A stretch of DNA of 64,000 nt from contig NZ_CP090063.1 in the NCBI RefSeq assembly GCF_021391495.1, forward strand, positions 496,001 through 560,000. The letters run 5' to 3'. The position numbers and the translations under genes were made by a program. The notes under the pieces are model-generated. The model did not search any database. It saw only the letters and a program-made list of their open reading frames with translations, and was not told where the DNA came from. Position 1 is the first letter of the stretch. Each line of letters begins with the position of its first letter. This DNA is from Amycolatopsis acidiphila (GTDB lineage: Bacteria; Actinomycetota; Actinomycetes; Mycobacteriales; Pseudonocardiaceae). Below, in pieces: positions 24,967-32,433 of the stretch.

Positions 24967-26382
24967 ATGGAGGGCAACGAACAGCTCGCTGCCCTGATGC
25001 GCGAGGCGGGATTCCTGAAGGACGACGGATCGGTCGGCCTGAAGGTCTTCGCGCGCGCAGTCGGCCGCCAGGCGGGTCGCACGTTCACCCACACTTACAT
25101 TCGGCGGTGGCTCGGTGGAATGGTGCCGCGCGACGAGCAGGCTCGACGGGCCATCACTGCGGCCCTCGCCGAGCGGCTCGGCAGGCCGGTAGATCAGCGT
25201 GAGGTCGGTTTCGGCGGCCCTCGGAGGATTTCGCCGGATCTTGGGCTGGCCTATCCGGACGAGGTGACGGAAGGAATCGCCACTCTGACCGGGCTTTGGC
25301 AGGCCGACCTGGACAACGTTTCAGCATTGCTGACGGCGCCCGCCAACATCTCAGCCTGGAGTGAGACGTCGCTGTCCTGGCTGGTCAACAACCGTCAGGA
25401 CATGATCAACGGTGCAGGGAAACGGCGGGTCGGCCCTGCGGACATCGTCGGCCTTCGCGATACCACGGCGATGTTCGACCGCCTCGATGGTCAGCATGGT
25501 GGCGGCCACGCCCGCCGGGCGCTTGTCGAGTTTCTGCGGAGTGATGTCGCCGCGCTGCTCGCGGGCATGTATCCGGAAGAGATCGGCCGCGAGCTGTACA
25601 CGGAGGCTGCACAGGCGACGCTGCTTGGCGCATGGATGTCGTATGACGCCGGCCTCCACGGGCTCGCCCAGCGGTACTTCACCCAGGCACTACGGCTTGC
25701 ACAGTCGATAGGGGATCGTCTGCTCGGCGCGTCCATATTGGACGCGATGAGCCACCAAGCGACGTTTCTCGGCAGGTACCGGGAAGCGGCGAATCTCGCT
25801 CGCGCGGCGCGGATGGGCACCGAGACCGCCGGATCGGCCAGCGCGCTCGCGCACTTCTACGCCATGGAAGCGCGGGCGCTCGCCCGGCTCGGCGAGGCCA
25901 CCGAGTGCGATCGAGCGATGGCCGGCGCGGTCCGCGAGTTCGAGCGACGGAACCCCGACAACGATCCGGCGGCCTGGTTCGGGTACTTCAACGAGTCGGA
26001 GCTCGCTGCCGAACTGGGGCACTGTAACCGCGACCTCGGACGAGCAGTCGACGCGTCGACCTACGCCACCCAGTCGCTCGGGCCTACGGCCAGCGGATAC
26101 GTGCGAAGCGATTTCTTTGCGACGATGGTCCTCGCCGACGCCTACTTGGACCAGGGCGAGGCCGAGCAAGCCTGCGAGATCGCGCTGGAGGCGCTGCAGA
26201 TCGGCGAACGGCTTAAGTCAGCGAGGTGCGGCGCCTACGTGGAGGAGTTCCGCGCACGACTGTCGCGCGTCGGCAGAACCGCCGCTGTTGCGGACTTCGT
26301 CGAGCAAGCCTCGACAATCCAGCTCTGGACGCCGGACGACGCTAGAAGGGCGCCCAGTCGCGGCGGCTTCCCCCTGTCCTGA
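24967..26382 (+). CDS. XRE-like regulator with TPR domain
   Basis: This 471-aa protein starts at the ATG at 24967 with GGAGG five bases upstream. Residues 1-75 form an XRE-like DNA-binding domain (LKVFARAVGRQAGRTFTHTY, IRRWLGGMVPRDEQARRAIT). The remainder is a tetratricopeptide array (LHGLAQRYFTQALRLAQSIG; GRYREAANLARAARMG; DQGEAEQACEIALEALQIGE). This build matches the large actinobacterial XRE-TPR regulators that respond to peptides or signals and are common on AICEs. The 3' end overlaps the convergent phosphotransferase by 41 bases. Confidence 0.82.
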   Translation: MEGNEQLAALMREAGFLKDDGSVGLKVFARAVGRQAGRTFTHTYIRRWLGGMVPRDEQARRAITAALAERLGRPVDQREVGFGGPRRISPDLGLAYPDEVTEGIATLTGLWQADLDNVSALLTAPANISAWSETSLSWLVNNRQDMINGAGKRRVGPADIVGLRDTTAMFDRLDGQHGGGHARRALVEFLRSDVAALLAGMYPEEIGRELYTEAAQATLLGAWMSYDAGLHGLAQRYFTQALRLAQSIGDRLLGASILDAMSHQATFLGRYREAANLARAARMGTETAGSASALAHFYAMEARALARLGEATECDRAMAGAVREFERRNPDNDPAAWFGYFNESELAAELGHCNRDLGRAVDASTYATQSLGPTASGYVRSDFFATMVLADAYLDQGEAEQACEIALEALQIGERLKSARCGAYVEEFRARLSRVGRTAAVADFVEQASTIQLWTPDDARRAPSRGGFPLS

Positions 26383-27238
26383 TCGCCTCAATCCGCTTGT
26401 GCACTTCGGCCGCGGCGCGTTCATCGGAAACGCCTTTCTGGCTCAACCACAGGGTCATCGAGATTTCCCGGTACTCGGCTAGCACCGGGTAGCCGGGCCA
26501 GGTCATGATGTCGAAGCCGTAGACCTCGACGAACGCGCGGTACTCGTCCTCGGTGTGCCAGCCGAATCGCTCGAAGAACAGCGCGGTCTGCACCAAGTCC
26601 CACTCGCGCGGGCCGAGGCAGAAGCTGTCGAGGTCGATCAAGAGCGGGTCGCCGTCACGATCGAGAATAACGTTGCCTACATTGGCGTCGCCATGGATGA
26701 CGCCCGGCTTGAGCGCGAAGTCCAGCGCGTCGTACCTGCTCCGCAGCTGGCCAATCCGCTCGCGCATGAACACGGCGTCGGAGAGGTCGACGAGCTCGAG
26801 GTCCGGTAGGTACTCGTCCAGCTTGGCGAACGGCTGGCTCTGGGGGAGTGCGAGCGACGCGGGCGCATCAAGGTCGTGGAGTCGGCGAATCAGCTCGGCG
26901 ACCTGCGTAAGCGGCGCGTACTCCTCCCGCTCCGAGGCGGACTCCCACAAGGTCGTTACATGTCCGCCAAGTTCGATCGGCTGGTCGACGTCGAGCGCCC
27001 TTGTTGCCGGGTAGCTCTTGCTGGCAAGCCAGCGCGCGACCGCGACCTGCCGGCGGGCGTTCTCGACGGTCTCGCTGTCGCGGCTGATACGGACAATGAC
27101 GGGCTTCGCGAGGCGGTAGACGGCGTTCGAGCCAATGCGGATCAGCTCGGCGCCGGCGGGATCGAGGCCCACTTGTTCGCAGACAGCCACCAACGTCCGG
27201 TGTGCGGTCTCCTCTGTCAAGGCCGATGCCTTCGTCAA
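26342..27238 (-). CDS. APH-family phosphotransferase (kinase-like)
   Basis: This 298-aa protein kinase-like fold carries the catalytic loop PGVIHGDANVGNVILDRDG (H-G-D-x4-N) at about residues 178-197, and the metal-binding Asp in PLLIDLDSFCLGPREWDLVQ. The N-lobe has the nucleotide-binding strand NAVYRLAKPVIVRI. It is related to aminoglycoside/homoserine phosphotransferases; the substrate could be an antibiotic, a metabolite or a protein. Such genes often sit beside XRE-TPR genes in actinomycete elements. Resistance is possible but unproven. Confidence 0.83.
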   Translation of the reverse strand: MTKASALTEETAHRTLVAVCEQVGLDPAGAELIRIGSNAVYRLAKPVIVRISRDSETVENARRQVAVARWLASKSYPATRALDVDQPIELGGHVTTLWESASEREEYAPLTQVAELIRRLHDLDAPASLALPQSQPFAKLDEYLPDLELVDLSDAVFMRERIGQLRSRYDALDFALKPGVIHGDANVGNVILDRDGDPLLIDLDSFCLGPREWDLVQTALFFERFGWHTEDEYRAFVEVYGFDIMTWPGYPVLAEYREISMTLWLSQKGVSDERAAAEVHKRIEAIRTGGSRRDWAPF

Positions 27239-27333
27239 CTAGCTTCCCCTTCATCCCCTGGAGATGATGTCCCGTCCCGCGTGCTCAGTCTCCCACGCGC
27301 GGCGTCATTGGTTCAGCCCGTCAGCGCGGATGG

Positions 27334-27765
27334 CTAGTCGGTGGGCAGGAGCGCAGGCGCAAGCTTTAACAGCGCCTGGAGGCCGGTCAAAGCGGCGAAC
27401 ACGGAATCGAGCGATACCAGGACGGCCGCGTAGCGGTGCGTGCCGTGATCGCGTTCGGTCGCCTTGTCGACGATGGCAGCGCGAACCGTCCGCAGCTGCT
27501 CCACCTGCGTGTTGACGACCGGGCTGAGTGAGGGGGTCATCCCAGCTGAGCGCCCTACGACGAGCGTTTCAGCGGTCGCGACGGCGGCGGCGAGGTCTGG
27601 TCGAGGTAGGCCATTGGCCGCGAGGGCTTTCTCGCCGAGTGACAGCAGATGACAGCCGAGCCACAACAGATCGCCGGTGGCTGTCTCGGCGGCTTCCTGG
27701 CGGTTTGCCAACGGGATGGTGATGCTGTCGATCACCGCGTCGAGGTGTTCCAGTTCCAGCGTCAC
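27334..27765 (-). CDS. Uncharacterised helical protein, AICE
   Basis: I start it at the GTG at 27765, 22 bases after the upstream stop, giving 143 aa; the longer frame overlaps the upstream gene entirely. The sequence is a bundle of amphipathic helices (LEHLDAVIDSITIPLANRQE; TEAVVATAETLVVG-like; RYAAVLVSLDSVFAALTGLQ). No Cys and no signal peptide. No family is recognised. It forms a two-gene unit with the CxxC protein upstream. Confidence 0.55.
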   Translation of the reverse strand: MTLELEHLDAVIDSITIPLANRQEAAETATGDLLWLGCHLLSLGEKALAANGLPRPDLAAAVATAETLVVGRSAGMTPSLSPVVNTQVEQLRTVRAAIVDKATERDHGTHRYAAVLVSLDSVFAALTGLQALLKLAPALLPTD

Positions 27766-27787
27766 TTCGGCTTGGCCGGTCAGTGGG

Positions 27788-28336
27788 TTAGCTGGGCGAT
27801 TCGGAGGGGAGAGCCCGAATGAAACCAAGGATGATGCGTTCGACTGCACGGGCTGATCGAGCGGCGGTTTCGAGGCTGTGAGGTAATTCGCGCACCTCGC
27901 GGTCGCCCCGTTCGGCAAGGTGTGCGTCGGTGTCGATCACCTCCCGCAAAGGCGCGGAGGTCTCGTCCAAGGCGTAGATGGCAAACCGGAGCTGGTCCGT
28001 CAAGGCGCGTAACCGTGCAGCTTGCGCGCGGAAGGCCAACACCTCGCGCCAAGCCTGAAGTCGGTCCTGGATGTCCTGGTCGGCAGGGGCGGCGTCTAGC
28101 TTCTCTGCCTGACTGACTTCGGGCGGCTGTTGATCATCGAGCTTGCCGCTCAGGAGGTCGAGTACGACGGCTGCGTGGTGATCGAGGCAGGTGAGCCACA
28201 TGTCTTCCCGCAAGTCGAGCACGTAAAGCTGCGCTGGACCTCCACAGTTCACGCATCGGACTGGCCCGTCGACGGGAGGTACCAGACCACTTGGGAACTC
28301 GCGCCACGCTGGGGGATCTGTCTCGACGTTCGCCAC
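27788..28336 (-). CDS. Uncharacterised protein with CxxC...CxxH zinc-binding motif
   Basis: The GTG at 28336 has AAGGAG eight bases upstream, so I prefer it to the longer Arg/Pro-rich frame. The 182-aa product has RCVNCGGPAQLYVLDLREDM, then WLTCLDHHAAVVLDLL: a C-x2-C...C-x2-H site likely to bind zinc, near residues 29-51. A long helical C-terminal region follows (RLQAWREVLAFRAQAARLRA). Function unknown. It precedes the helical protein and lies between two GntR/XRE regulators and the phosphotransferase. Confidence 0.6.
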   Translation of the reverse strand: MANVETDPPAWREFPSGLVPPVDGPVRCVNCGGPAQLYVLDLREDMWLTCLDHHAAVVLDLLSGKLDDQQPPEVSQAEKLDAAPADQDIQDRLQAWREVLAFRAQAARLRALTDQLRFAIYALDETSAPLREVIDTDAHLAERGDREVRELPHSLETAARSARAVERIILGFIRALPSESPS

Positions 28337-28451
28337 TGGTCTTCTCCTTCGAGGGCCGCTACTCCCGCCGGCCCGTTGTGGGCTCGGTAGCCGGACAGAT
28401 CCAAGCGCAGGCCTTGCAGGAGGGGCGTCGACACTTCCGCCCCGCCGCGAC

Positions 28452-28835
28452 CTACCACGTCTGGGAGCGACCGTGCGCAGTGTCGGGCGGGCTCGACTGG
28501 GCGTCGCCGGGTGACCAGCGGTCGTCGTTGGGTGGGCTCTCGGCACTGCCGGTTTCGATGTCGTAAGTGACGTACGTTCCCTTGGACTTCACCGTCGTGA
28601 CCAGACCGCGCGCACGAAGAAGGCTGGTGGCGTGGCGTGCGGTGCCCAGTGCTACGCCGTAGGTCCTGGCGAGCTGCTGCTCACCGGGGAAGCGCTGGTG
28701 CAGCCGGAACCGGCTTTTGGTGATCATCTCGCCGAGGTAGTCGGCCAGCCTCTCGTAGAGGTAGGCCGGCCCCTCGATCGTCGGGTCGAACTCGGGAAAG
28801 ACATCGTCGGTTGCGTCGTCGCCCATCTGGCTCAT
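28452..28835 (-). CDS. GntR-family regulator
   Basis: This 127-aa protein has the GntR winged-helix (AYLYERLADYLGEMITKSRF; RFPGEQQLARTYGVALGTAR; LLRARGLVTTVKSKGTYVTY) after a short acidic N-terminus, with a disordered Ser/Pro-rich tail and no effector domain. GGAAGG precedes the ATG closely; a second ATG nine bases on is possible. It is divergent from a small XRE gene, with tandem repeats between them. It may control itself, the XRE gene and the cargo. Confidence 0.82.
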   Translation of the reverse strand: MSQMGDDATDDVFPEFDPTIEGPAYLYERLADYLGEMITKSRFRLHQRFPGEQQLARTYGVALGTARHATSLLRARGLVTTVKSKGTYVTYDIETGSAESPPNDDRWSPGDAQSSPPDTAHGRSQTW

Positions 28836-28917
28836 GCACCTTCCGTGGTCGTTGGATGTACCGCGGTACGCCTACGCCTGACCTGCGACGTTGCGCGGAG
28901 CCGCCAACGGAAGATGC

Positions 28918-28945
28918 TACATAGAGCATGTTATATAGAGCAAGT
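28918..28945. promoter_or_regulatory. Two tandem 14-bp direct repeats in the GntR/XRE promoter
   Basis: TACATAGAGCATGT at 28918-28931 is followed directly by TATATAGAGCAAGT at 28932-28945, with twelve of fourteen positions shared. They are AT-rich against the background and sit upstream of the XRE start. Likely operator or -10 region for the divergent regulators. Confidence 0.55.
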
Positions 28946-28980
28946 ACTCACAACTATGGTCTTTAGTTCCAGGACTCAGC

Positions 28981-29250
28981 ATGGTTACCGACGTGGTGGT
29001 GAAGACGCCAGAGTCCGAGGAGTTCGGCGCCCGCGTGCGCGCGGCTCGCGAGCGCATCGACGGCTTGACTCAGGAGCGGATGGCGCACGCGAGCGGCGTG
29101 ACGACCAGCTACTACTCGAACCTTGAGCGCGGCCTCGCCAACCCGACGTTCGACGTCATCCTCACCATCGCCGACAGGGTGAACGTCGACCCAGGCGAGC
29201 TGATGCGTGGCCTGAAGCCCTCTGGCCAGCGAAAGCGCGGGCGGAACTAA
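28981..29250 (+). CDS. XRE-family helix-turn-helix protein
   Basis: This 89-aa Cro/C1-type DNA-binding protein has a domain at residues 15-75: FGARVRAARERIDGLTQERM, SGVTTSYYSNLERGLANPTF, VILTIADRVNVDPGELMRGL. It has no partner domain. The ATG at 28981 is taken; no strong ribosome binding site is visible. It borders the HxH protein pair, which is convergent with it 50 bases away, so it could regulate that cargo. Confidence 0.85.
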   Translation: MVTDVVVKTPESEEFGARVRAARERIDGLTQERMAHASGVTTSYYSNLERGLANPTFDVILTIADRVNVDPGELMRGLKPSGQRKRGRN

Positions 29251-29300
29251 GCGCACCTCAGGCCGGTCGTCACGAGCGGCGGACAGTGAGCCTGCGCGGA

Positions 29301-29861
29301 TCAGATGCTGAGTCCGGCCTGCTGAGGAGAGTCGCTCCATGAGCGATAAAGCAAGTGAGGCGCTTCGCAGAGAGCGAGTTGCTGCAGTGCTTGAGCCTCG
29401 GTGTCTTTCGTCCTAGCCCCATACTCAATGCACCAGGCGATGACTTTCTCGAAGGTGATTCGGCCGGTTGGGAGATGGCGACCGAGGTCTGGCGGGATGT
29501 GCACGTGGGGCTCTTTGTAAGGGCTGTTGCCCGTGGGGTGCCAATGTATGAGCCATTCATCCTCGCTGCGGCCTTCCCGTCGGAGCCGGTAGCGGTAGCC
29601 ACGTGTGCTGACACGGATCGGGCCGTCGTGTTTCTTCTGGTCGGCGTCCACGATCTGAAACCGCATTTCCGCGAAGAACCAACCAATACCCGTCAACCTC
29701 ATGCCACTGGGCCCGTTGAGTACCCAGGAGTAGGTGTCCCCCTTCTTGTAGCCGCTCCGCCGGCTGGTGACGATCTTTGAGTAGTCCGCTAGGACGTTGA
29801 TCGCCGTTCGTAGGGGCTCGAGGAAGACGTCTACCGCTTCGTTCGGAGTCCTTCCGGGCAT
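29301..29861 (-). CDS. HxH-motif protein, second gene of a small cargo pair
   Basis: Taken from the ATG at 29861, five bases after the 69-aa gene's stop, giving 186 aa. The middle has a beta-rich segment with closely spaced His: WLIHWHPTGNSPYKEPHVHIP. This H-x-H ... H-x-H pattern looks like a metal or catalytic site and is reminiscent of TumE-type toxins. An Arg-rich strand (GYRYRLRREGRSEDE) precedes it. GC is lower than in backbone genes. The small-then-large coupled arrangement fits a toxin-antitoxin or defence pair, but neither protein is matched to a named family, so this is inference. Confidence 0.55.
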   Translation of the reverse strand: MPGRTPNEAVDVFLEPLRTAINVLADYSKIVTSRRSGYKKGDTYSWVLNGPSGMRLTGIGWFFAEMRFQIVDADQKKHDGPIRVSTRGYRYRLRREGRSEDEWLIHWHPTGNSPYKEPHVHIPPDLGRHLPTGRITFEKVIAWCIEYGARTKDTEAQALQQLALCEAPHLLYRSWSDSPQQAGLSI

Positions 29862-29866
29862 CGAGG

Positions 29867-30076
29867 TCAGCGGACGAACGGAAGGTACATCCAGACTTCC
29901 ACCAGGCCGGGTACGGAGTCGAAGTCGATCCCTTCGAACTCGCCAGCGTCCCATCGTGCCAGGAACTCGGCAGCGGGGATGCCCATCTGCTCGCGCGTGA
30001 CCTGGTCAAACATCTCATAGGCGTCGTCGTCGGAGACGGGCACGACCTCGACCTTGCTGTCAGTTCTCGTGCTCAC
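29867..30076 (-). CDS. 69-aa acidic protein, first gene of the HxH pair
   Basis: The GTG at 30076 follows GAGGAGGAGAT. The protein is strongly acidic: VVPVSDDDAYEMFDQVTREQ, then PAAEFLARWDAGEFEGIDFD, ending VEVWMYLPFVR. The F-L-x-R-W-D-A-G-E-F stretch recurs, in my memory, in small actinobacterial hypothetical proteins that precede a larger partner. An antitoxin-like role for the 186-aa protein five bases downstream is plausible but unproven. Confidence 0.6.
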   Translation of the reverse strand: MSTRTDSKVEVVPVSDDDAYEMFDQVTREQMGIPAAEFLARWDAGEFEGIDFDSVPGLVEVWMYLPFVR

Positions 30077-30352
30077 ATCTCCTCCTCGGCCACATGCCTA
30101 TCATCCGGTGGGGGACGACAGTTTCATACAGCTGCTGCCCCTCAATGTTACTCACGACACAAAGATCACCCGATTGTCCGAGCGGGCTTGCCGCCCAACA
30201 CGGGATCTCATGGATCTCCCTCTCGATGATGCCAGCGTTCGAGGACTCGCGCCTGGGCCCTTCCTGACCTGGGCATGCGACACGCCGAAAGGCTGCTTGA
30301 CCTGGAGGGGGCGTGATGAAAATCTCTACTGTAGAGCGGTGTGTCGCGTTGA

Positions 30353-30431
30353 GCCCGGCGACCAATCCGGCTACGCTCCGACCGCTTTGCGCCATTACGT
30401 CGACGGAGCGTAGCCGGATTGGTCGCCGGGC
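30353..30431. repeat. Perfect 28-bp inverted repeat with 23-base loop
   Basis: The left arm 30353-30380 pairs without mismatch with the right arm 30404-30431 (inner ends GGCTACGCTCCG / CGGAGCGTAGCC). It lies in a gene-poor gap (30077-30560) between the HxH pair and the HEPN block. It could be a strong bidirectional terminator, a structured RNA or a remnant of a small mobile repeat. The rest of this gap shows no supported gene; an AT-rich stretch near 30437-30455 may hold a promoter. Confidence 0.85.
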
Positions 30432-30560
30432 GCGCGTGTGATTTTACCATTTTTCCTGGTCAGCGCGCTAGACTCAGTTGCATCTCCGGCCCGTTGGTTA
30501 CCGATCGCCACGGTGGTCAGCTGCCGATGCTGTCGCGCGGAGTTGGTTATGGCGCGATTG

Positions 30561-30779
30561 TCACGCGTTATCCTGCGCATCCTTGAGGTAAGCAGTTGGG
30601 GAATGCAAGCTGGGGCGAGTGGTGTGGCGCGCCACCACTGGGGTCATGGTGCAGTGGCTTGGCAACGCGTCGTGAGAGCGGTCTCGTCTCCGTCGTAGGT
30701 CCAGGAGCTGTAGTTCGGCGCGGACCCCGGTGAGCGCATCATCGTCCACGCTACCGACGAACTGAGCGGGCGTGGCCAC
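30561..30779 (-). CDS. Possible 72-aa protein downstream of the HEPN gene
   Basis: A GTG at 30779 starts nine bases after the HEPN gene's stop. The first half looks protein-like (ATPAQFVGSVDDDALTGVRA; ELQLLDLRRRRDRSHDAL); the second half is His/Thr/Ser-rich and less convincing. There is no clear ribosome binding site, but coupling to the HEPN gene is possible. Many HEPN toxins have a small partner next door, which is why I list it. It may be spurious. Confidence 0.3.
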   Translation of the reverse strand: MATPAQFVGSVDDDALTGVRAELQLLDLRRRRDRSHDALPSHCTMTPVVARHTTRPSLHSPTAYLKDAQDNA

Positions 30780-30788
30780 TTCTAGTGA

Positions 30789-32075
30789 CTATGCTGGTTT
30801 TGTCGATCTTATGACGTCCTGATCACGCCACCGACGGAAGAGGCGCCAACTGCCGACATCGGAGTCGCTGATGTCTCCGTCGCGGCGAAGTTGTGCTAGC
30901 AACCGCAGGCCGGCGTCGTCCTCGCCCAACAGGATCAACCGCGCGAGTTTGTATTCCTGGGGGAGTGATTCGGTGTCCCAGGCGGCGACCTCATCGTGGA
31001 TTGCATCTGTCCCTAGGCGTTGCTGGCGGTCGAGCCACTGTTCTACGCGACTACGCTCGACCTCCAATGAATTGGTCGTTAGCGCACCGAGAAGGCGATG
31101 ATAGCCTTCGGCGCCGAGCTGGCGACCTTCCGTGACGGCTTCTTCCGCCCACGTCGAGGCCACCACTGAAAATCCGTCGGTCAACTCTGGGTGCAAGCGG
31201 GCAAGAAGTTGAAAGACGAGGCCAATCGTGAGGACCTCGCATAAGTCGACCGCTTGTCGCAGGTAATCGGACGTAGGCTCAAGCGGGGTCCCAAGTGGGG
31301 GAGCATCAGGTACTCGCCTGAGGTAGCGATGATCCACTAGGCCTTCTCGATGGACAAGGACGTGTCGGCGCTCGAATAACTCGACAACCGCCGGCCATTC
31401 CGTGTTACCAGTCTTAATGTCGATGCCCAGGCGATCGTTTATTTGCTTACGCCAGCCTTCCAATCCGCTGCCCATCATTAGCTTCCGAACATCGCTCTCT
31501 AACTGCTCGTCATTGATGCCAGGATAACTTCGGTTAGTCAGCAGATTCCGCCGGAGTATCCGTACGATGCAGACCTCTACTTGACCGCAAATTACTGCGA
31601 GTAACGCTCGCAGTAGCAGCGGCTTGCGTGGGCGCCTGAAGTTGGCCGCCGCATAGGCCGGTAAGTACATCGCGAGACCTGGCTGATTTTCGAACTCGGC
31701 CTGTAAGCGATTTGTGACTTGTGCGACGATCGACTGGGGATAGAGAGTTCGGGCGATCAGCGCGAACGGGTCGGCCGTCCATTCTTCCGCGGCGACATCG
31801 CTCTCGCCGAGAACGCTAACAACGAGCGCACTCGCCTGTTGCTCAGCTTCGGCGAAGACTTCATGCACCCGATGCTGTACATCCCGTGTAACGCCCGCTT
31901 GCGTTGCCACCTGGGCGGCGACGTCGATCGGGGAGCTGTCGGCCGTTCGCCTGTCGATGTCTTCTGCCACGTTGACTAGCTCGCGGCAGCCTGTGGCAAA
32001 GTCCCGAATCGCTCCGAGTTGGAGGAACAACTCCACCTCGTCCGGGGTCTGCGCGTAGTCGGGTGAGTCGTTCAC
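30789..32075 (-). CDS. HEPN-motif protein, probable RNase-type AICE cargo
   Basis: The GTG at 32075 has AAGGAG six bases upstream; longer frames run into the att region. The 428-aa protein is mostly helical. Near residue 237 it has VVELFERRHVLVHREGLVDH, with RHVLVH matching the HEPN R-(N/D/H)-x3-H active site and the usual following G-x-V-D. HEPN proteins are metal-independent RNases found in toxin, abortive-infection and defence systems. Before it are helices of unknown fold (RDFATGCRELVNVAEDIDRR); after it a helical C-terminal region. It lies next to attR, the classic cargo position. Function as a defence RNase is inferred. Confidence 0.72.
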   Translation of the reverse strand: MNDSPDYAQTPDEVELFLQLGAIRDFATGCRELVNVAEDIDRRTADSSPIDVAAQVATQAGVTRDVQHRVHEVFAEAEQQASALVVSVLGESDVAAEEWTADPFALIARTLYPQSIVAQVTNRLQAEFENQPGLAMYLPAYAAANFRRPRKPLLLRALLAVICGQVEVCIVRILRRNLLTNRSYPGINDEQLESDVRKLMMGSGLEGWRKQINDRLGIDIKTGNTEWPAVVELFERRHVLVHREGLVDHRYLRRVPDAPPLGTPLEPTSDYLRQAVDLCEVLTIGLVFQLLARLHPELTDGFSVVASTWAEEAVTEGRQLGAEGYHRLLGALTTNSLEVERSRVEQWLDRQQRLGTDAIHDEVAAWDTESLPQEYKLARLILLGEDDAGLRLLAQLRRDGDISDSDVGSWRLFRRWRDQDVIRSTKPA

Positions 32076-32333
32076 GAAAACTCCTTCTGCCTGGGCGTCG
32101 CCGGCCCTAAGGCGGCATCGCGACGACTGCGTCAAGCAGCATCCTGCATGCCTGGCACCGCACACAAGCTGGTTAAGCGTCAGTCGGTGATGTGCGATGG
32201 GGCCGTCACACAGCCTGGTGCCGGCACGCGGTCGTCCTAACCTTGGCTCCGCTGCTTCGTGCCCGGCAATAGCCCGGTAACGCATCGCGTTGACGCGACA
32301 AATATGCTGCTCGGGGCCGGTTCGCCCGCCGCT

Positions 32334-32349
32334 CTGTAAATCAGACGGC
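32334..32349 (+). other. attR core with displaced tRNA-Tyr 3' half
   Basis: The same 16 bases as attL, continuing as a tRNA-Tyr 3' half to the ACCCGCCA end (T-arm AGAGG-TTCGAAT-CCTCT). The sequence before it cannot form the 5' half: no anticodon-stem partner and no acceptor strand. So this is a displaced tRNA end, not a second tRNA gene. Between the HEPN gene start (32075) and this site (258 bases) I see no gene. Confidence 0.82.
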
Positions 32350-32393
32350 ACTGCCTTCAGAGGTTCGAATCCTCTACCCGCCACACCAGTCTC

Positions 32394-32433
32394 ATCACCC
32401 CCGTGGCCTGCGGAAGCAGGACGCGGGGGTGAT
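32394..32433 (+). terminator. Chromosomal copy of the tRNA-Tyr terminator
   Basis: ATCACCCCCGTG at 32394-32405 pairs with CGCGGGGGTGAT at 32422-32433 (one G-T pair), with the same inner CCTGC-GGAA-GCAGG cap as at 13539-13578. It marks the end of the duplicated att segment. Confidence 0.8.

Larger units (their letters stand above)
13479..32349. mobile_element. AICE (actinomycete integrative and conjugative element) in tRNA-Tyr
   Basis: The element is bounded by 16-bp identical blocks covering the tRNA anticodon loop (13479-13494 and 32334-32349), a length of about 18.86 kb. It has the full AICE kit: tyrosine integrase and small HTH excisionase next to the left att, replication-type ATPase and DnaB-N-like protein, a single FtsK/SpoIIIE-type TraB for double-stranded DNA transfer, small membrane (Spd-like) proteins, and GntR/XRE regulators. 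tRNA-Tyr integration is known for SLP1 of Streptomyces. Accessory genes cluster at both ends (13.8-15.4 kb and 28.4-32.1 kb) and have visibly lower GC than the backbone. All core genes appear intact, so it may be active. Confidence 0.88.

Noticed and set aside
30054..30413. Plus-strand frame of 119 codons
   Set aside because: It crosses one arm of the 28-bp hairpin and lies antisense to the HxH operon promoter; composition is not protein-like.
32290..32382. Second tRNA-Tyr gene
   Set aside because: Only the 3' half from the anticodon loop is present; the upstream bases do not pair with it. It is the displaced att copy.
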